Below, piece by piece: positions 59,516 through 64,000 of a stretch of 64,000 bases of DNA. The notes below the pieces were generated by a model that was not told the DNA's origin, ran no database searches, and worked only from the letters and a program-made list of their open reading frames with translations. Every line of letters begins with the position of its first letter. Position 1 is the first letter of the stretch. Made by a program: the position numbers and the translations under genes. This DNA comes from Alligator mississippiensis (lineage: Eukaryota; Chordata; Crocodylia; Alligatoridae): NCBI RefSeq assembly GCF_030867095.1, contig NC_081829.1:50775036-50839035 (forward strand), read 5' to 3'.

Positions 59516-61237
59516 ATTGCCAATTCTCCCCCACCACCAAATTTCTGGACCTATTGGAAGCCCTGAGGGCCTGATTACATGGCTTTGAGGGCTGAATCTT
59601 TCCCATGGGCTGAAGGTTGAGCACACTTGAACTACGGCATCAGGATCCTTGCAGATGGAACCCTGTGCTACATCCTTAGTAGAATGTCGTTTCTAATCCT
59701 TGTCTCCTGCCCCCTGGGTGGTTCTTCAAATCTTTCCCCTTGAAGAAACAGTTGGAACAGGAATTCCATGGTACAAATATTACCAAGTTTTGTTTTGTGT
59801 TTTCCTTGTGGGTGTTTGTTCTTGTACTGGGAATGATGTTCAGTGTTTGTTGATCAGATGCAACTTGAATGACAATCAATAATAGAACTTGTTTTCCCTG
59901 TGTGTTCAGATCAAGTATTAAATAACACAGTGGAAAAATGAGCGTTTCCATATAAAATTCAGTTTTACTGTGAAAGATCAATTGCTTATGGGAATGACTT
60001 TAGAACCATATTAAAGTCTTTTGATTCAAAGTAGGGTGCGTGGATGAAAGAAATATGACCAATAATTCATTCAGTGATATTAAAATCTTCAACTTTCATT
60101 ATTACCAATGTATTGTTCAGGAGAAGACAGAAGCTGAAATTTAATAATTTCTCTGTTTAACTTCTAGAGGGGTTGCCCTGATTTAGAGAGGGGCAAAAGG
60201 GGTAGGATTAAATTAGGATTAACATGAAGGGTTTTTTAAACCAAAACTTGAAACAAACCAAATATAAGCTTTTTTTCCTCCATTTATATTTATTATTAAT
60301 ATCATTTGGTAGCAGTACAAGAAAGAAACTTGAGTCTCATATGAGATTCAGAAGAGTTTTGTCAATTTTACTATATATAATATTATCCCATCACAAAATA
60401 ACTAGAAGCCAGGAGCCAAAACAATTCCTACTTTGGGATTAGTTTGATAATTTATTAGATTTTCAAAGAATGATAAATATTGGCTTCATTTTATTCTCCC
60501 TTTGATTTCTGAGACTTTTTAGGCTGTGTTTCAAGCTTTCCTTGACAATTAAAATTAATTTTTAAACAAATACTCTACTGAGATTTTCATGTAATCTCTT
60601 GATTCTAGCAGGTGAGATATTAACAAATAAGGAAATATAAGGAGACTCGGGGCTAAGTCATGAAACTTTGCAAAACTATATATATTTTACATGCTTGTGA
60701 ATTTCTTGATTTCCTGTGTCGCTTGAAACCCAAGTAATAATTACAATTAGAGAGATTGCTCTGTTTCTCCTGTAGAAGACCAGTAGGTTTCCTTTTCAGT
60801 TTTCAGGCTAAAGGAGTATGGACAATTTTGGATAAACTTCAAATAAGGACCCACGTCTTAATATCCTTCTTGGCACGGGTGTATTTACAGTTAATTCATA
60901 TGCCAGATCCACCTGTTTGGTTGCCTGTGTTACTTCTGCAATACAAAGCAATTAAACATGTTCCTTACCTGTTTGGCAAAACTGACATTGTGAATGCTTT
61001 GCATCGCATTGTGGCACATTACTCTTTAAAAATGAAAATTCATTTATTAAAAATTCACCATCCTCAGAATTTTGAAAATAACACTTCAGAGCCAGATCTT
61101 CATCTGGGAAGATCTGTACAGAATGTAGTTCTGGTATTTTAAATAGGAAATGGGGTGGGGGGGAAGAGAGAGGTCTCAGAACTGCAGAAATTACTTGAAT
61201 ACTGGGCAAAATTCCTTCCAGGGAGACAGTTAAGTGC
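59516..61237. other. unassigned AT-rich DNA
   Basis: No gene or defined repeat recognised. Confidence 0.45.
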
Positions 61238-61645
61238 TTAATCTATTTAGTTTATCAAAAAGAAGCCTGAAAGCAGATTTGATTACAATGTATAAGTACC
61301 TTGACAGGAGAAAATGCCAGCTAAAGAGCACTTTGATTAAGTGGGAAAAGGCAAAACAAGGATCAATGGCTATAAGCTGAACTCTAGATACATTAAAATT
61401 AGAAATTGGGTATACATTGTTAACAGTGAAAACGATGAAGCACTGGAATAAACAGCAAGTTAGATTCTTTACCTCTTTATGTTATCAAATTAAAACTGGA
61501 TGTCTTTAAGGAGGGGTCATGGCACAAGTTATTGGACTTTACATGGATATTACTCTGGGAAATTTTTAATGGCTGTGATATGCAGAAGGTCACATCCAAT
61601 CGCCTAATATTTCCTTCCAGACTTAAGCTCTATGAAGCTAATGCA
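61238..61645 (+). mobile_element. old CR1 LINE 3' end
   Basis: A plus-strand relic: LINKKKPESRFDYN-type and GKTRINGYKLNSRYIKIR-like residues (about 61260-61410), followed by a 3' UTR with GATATGCAGAAGGTCACATCC and CTTCCAGACTTAAGCTCTATGAA, the end of an ancient, widespread CR1 subfamily. Heavily mutated. Confidence 0.75.
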
Positions 61646-62517
61646 GCATAATTTCATATCTATGGACAACTGTGCCAATGTGCAACAACGATGGATCGGG
61701 CCACATGTGACACATATTTTAGCTTACTTTTCAGGGCTGGCTGAAGTTTTACAATAAAGTCATTTTGATGAAATATCACTTCTCATGGCAAAATGTTTCA
61801 ATTATTTTTGTCTGGTTTTTCATAAAACCAAGAATTCAGAATTTGAAAACAAAATTATTATTGAATAGGGTTAGTTAGGCAACTCAGAATGGGAATTGCA
61901 AAAGCCAGATTGCTGCTGAAGACTCCACTTGACTGAAGGTAGTTAGTATGAAACACTGAAGCGAGGTGTGTGTCTTTGTTTTTTCAGTACTCCAGGATCT
62001 AGGAATGTTACCCTCGGATATATTTGACTGAACCATGGTAACTCTCGATAGCTATGGTGACCTTGTCAATTAATGCCAAACTAGTGACCATAGCCTCAGC
62101 CAAATGTTAGACTGTTAAGAGTTAAAATGTGTGGGTCCTTCTAAAAGGGCAATACTGCAAATCATTGTAAATCTCAGCTAATTGGATTTTTTTTTCAATT
62201 TTAGAGCATAATAAATATTATATATTGGCTAAAAAAATTATACTCTTTTTGTTTGTCATATAAGGCATCAGTACAATATCACGAATGTTCTAGAGCTGAG
62301 CATAAGAATTTTTAATTTAGCTGTGCTGTAAAGCTGTCATTGAAATGCATAAAGCAGTGGTGAGACTCTGTTATTTTGCCAGTTATTATTAACAAATACC
62401 AGAATGGAAAATGATGCTTAGTCTTAATAAACGAATTGATTGTGCAATTTACATCAAGGTAAATTTAATGAAATACCTAATCCATAAATGTACATAATTA
62501 GATTTACATATTCACAT
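61646..62517. other. unassigned AT-rich DNA
   Basis: No gene or repeat recognised. Confidence 0.4.
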
Positions 62518-63120
62518 TGTTGCACAAACGGCTAGTTTCGTGCCCCTGGAGGCTTGTCCAATTTTACCTCTAGGAGAGAGTCACACACACTCAGGCTGGG
62601 TCCATGTCAAGTTTATTGTTTGCAAACAGATCGACAAGGGAGCTGAGTCGCTCAAATCAGAGTCGACTTTGAACAGTGTCTGGAGGTTTCTTTTTATAGC
62701 TAACATAAACAATAGATTTCTACGTGTTGCCTGATTATTGGCAGCCTAAGCATTATGTCTTGCATCGTATATCTAGCAGTTACATGTTCTATGATGGTTT
62801 ACATACATGTCTTGTTTACATCTTAGATCCCTTCCCTGGGGCAGTCCCTACACCCTGACCAAAGGATGACTGAGAGGGGCTTAATTTCTTTACATCAGCA
62901 TTTTTCCCTGTCCATCTTCCGCTTATCTCTCATAAAGAGTTATATATTGCAACTGTTCTTTGTCCTGTCTTCAGAATTTAGTGCAACTCGCAAATCAATT
63001 AGTAGCCTACGTGCCTTAGTGTTAAGTGTGGAAGCGATTACAAAAGCAGGATGTCTGCTGAGTGCAAAAACAATTACAAAAAGCAGGATGTATAGATTAT
63101 GCTATATTTTTACCACAACA
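62518..63120 (-). mobile_element. solo LTR, ~603 bp
   Basis: On the minus strand it runs TGTTGTGGTAAA to TTTGTGCAACA. GCTATAAAAAG (62692-62702) is a TATA box and AATAAACTTGAC (about 62610-62622) the polyadenylation signal, in the correct order and spacing. The flanks (CACAT and TCACT) do not give an exact duplication, so an end may be one or two bases off. Confidence 0.72.
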
Positions 63121-64000
63121 TCACTGCAATTAGAATTTGGTATTTAAAGGGCATATTTTCTATTTCACATTTTTTAATCACACAGCTCAAGTTTGCTTTT
63201 TTGGATTACAGAGTTAAGGTAAACACTCTTGTTTGATAGTTCCTAGCGTGTAATGCTCTTCTGTGGGATGAAATCTAGCTATACAGTTTTCATTTGCACC
63301 AATCAACAAAAATAAGTGAATTTAATTTGCAGTGATATAAAAAGAAACTTTAAGTTGCTGAAAGGTTTTTTTCCAGGAACATTAATTTAAACACAGTTTA
63401 AGCCTTCCCACTCCCCAAAAAGAAACTTACAAATCTAGCTCCTCTGTAAAATATGGGTGGCAGCATCCTCTCACCATCAAAGATTGTGAAGTGCTTGCTT
63501 AGACCATAATGCTGCAAGACTAACATATATAACTATGCACAGTCAGTGGTTTTGGTGAAGTCAGTGCAGGGCTGGCCCATGATTTTTTGGGGCCCCCTGC
63601 AAAATATAGTTGTGGAGCCCCCTGATGCACAGAAGCTGCCGCTGGTTGCAATGGTGTGTGTGTGTGGCTAGTGGCCAAAGAACCTGGCGGGTGGGGGGTG
63701 GAGGGCAGGTGGTGAGTGACTGGATATGAAGCCGGTGGTGGTGAGTGTTAGGGTGACAATATTTGGATGTTAGAGAGCACTGGATTTGCAGCTGAATACA
63801 AGGCATGGCCTGTGGCCTAGCAGAGCTGCTAACCACAAGGCAGAATGATATATTAAAATATATATTGCAAGATGCTTGGGCAACGAGATTTTGCTTATGA
63901 ATGCTTATTGCCAGTCATTTGCTTATGCTAGGTAACCATTTTAATTGTGTCAACCATTTTCTGATGAAAAAGCAGCAAGTGAATCTGTGTGAGTCTGTGT
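63121..64000. other. unassigned DNA with a possible hAT-like end
   Basis: At about 63567 CAGGGCTGGCCCATGATTTT resembles the terminus of a common hAT-type element (CAGGGCYGGCCC), followed by TGGGGCCCCCTGC and GT/GGTG-rich sequence to about 63760. The other end is not found. Nothing else is recognised. Confidence 0.4.

Noticed and set aside
60756..61142. 128-codon frame on the plus strand
   Set aside because: No domain, no splice or promoter context, AT-rich surroundings; chance open frame.

Overview
This window looks like non-coding, repeat-dense DNA from a crocodilian-like sauropsid genome. The basis is the type of repeats: several CR1 LINE copies ending in (TATGAAATC)-type tails, a Penelope-like element with a GIY-YIG domain, hAT transposons, many solo LTRs and a gag-only endogenous retrovirus, set in AT-rich DNA without bacterial-type gene packing. 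I recognise no host protein-coding exon, tRNA or rRNA gene. Every reading frame I can interpret belongs to a mobile element, and almost all are broken.

Region 1 (1-14962) is a stack of nested transposons. A hAT element (1904-14954) is bounded by a perfect 8-bp target duplication, CAACTTAT, 13 kb apart. Its transposase is split at 4046/9882 by a solo LTR (4047-9876, duplication GATAC). That LTR was itself split inside its minisatellite by a near full-length CR1 (4531-9092) that carries an ORF1 esterase and an endonuclease-reverse transcriptase ORF2 with only two internal stops. The 3' part of the hAT holds an LTR (about 10727-13332) that contains two further solo LTRs (10839-11648, duplication GCCAT; 12177-13138, duplication GTAGG), and then a Penelope-like element (13382-14654) between 16-bp duplications. 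A second, internally deleted CR1 lies on the minus strand at 1-1793.

Region 2 (15-48 kb) is mostly unassigned AT-rich DNA. It contains four 5'-truncated minus-strand CR1 copies, two oppositely oriented copies of a TIR element (18660-19211 and 30325-30850), short hAT-like elements, solo LTRs (28920-29552, 40339-41405), LINE fragments (25.8-26.8 kb, 34.9-35.1 kb), a hairpin cluster (33883-34184) and a GC-rich ~180-bp tandem repeat (23.9-24.6 kb).

Region 3 (49186-54729) is a minus-strand endogenous retrovirus with two very similar 1-kb LTRs, primer site, polypurine tract, a long gag frame with two stops and a protease remnant; pol and env are absent. Region 4 (55.7-59.5 kb) is a decayed LINE with endonuclease and RT, interrupted by a minus-strand solo LTR (56351-57042). 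The remainder holds an old CR1 tail (61.2-61.6 kb) and another minus-strand solo LTR (62518-63120).

The elements do not work together as a pathway. The value of the window is as an ordered insertion record, with target duplications that fix the order of events.
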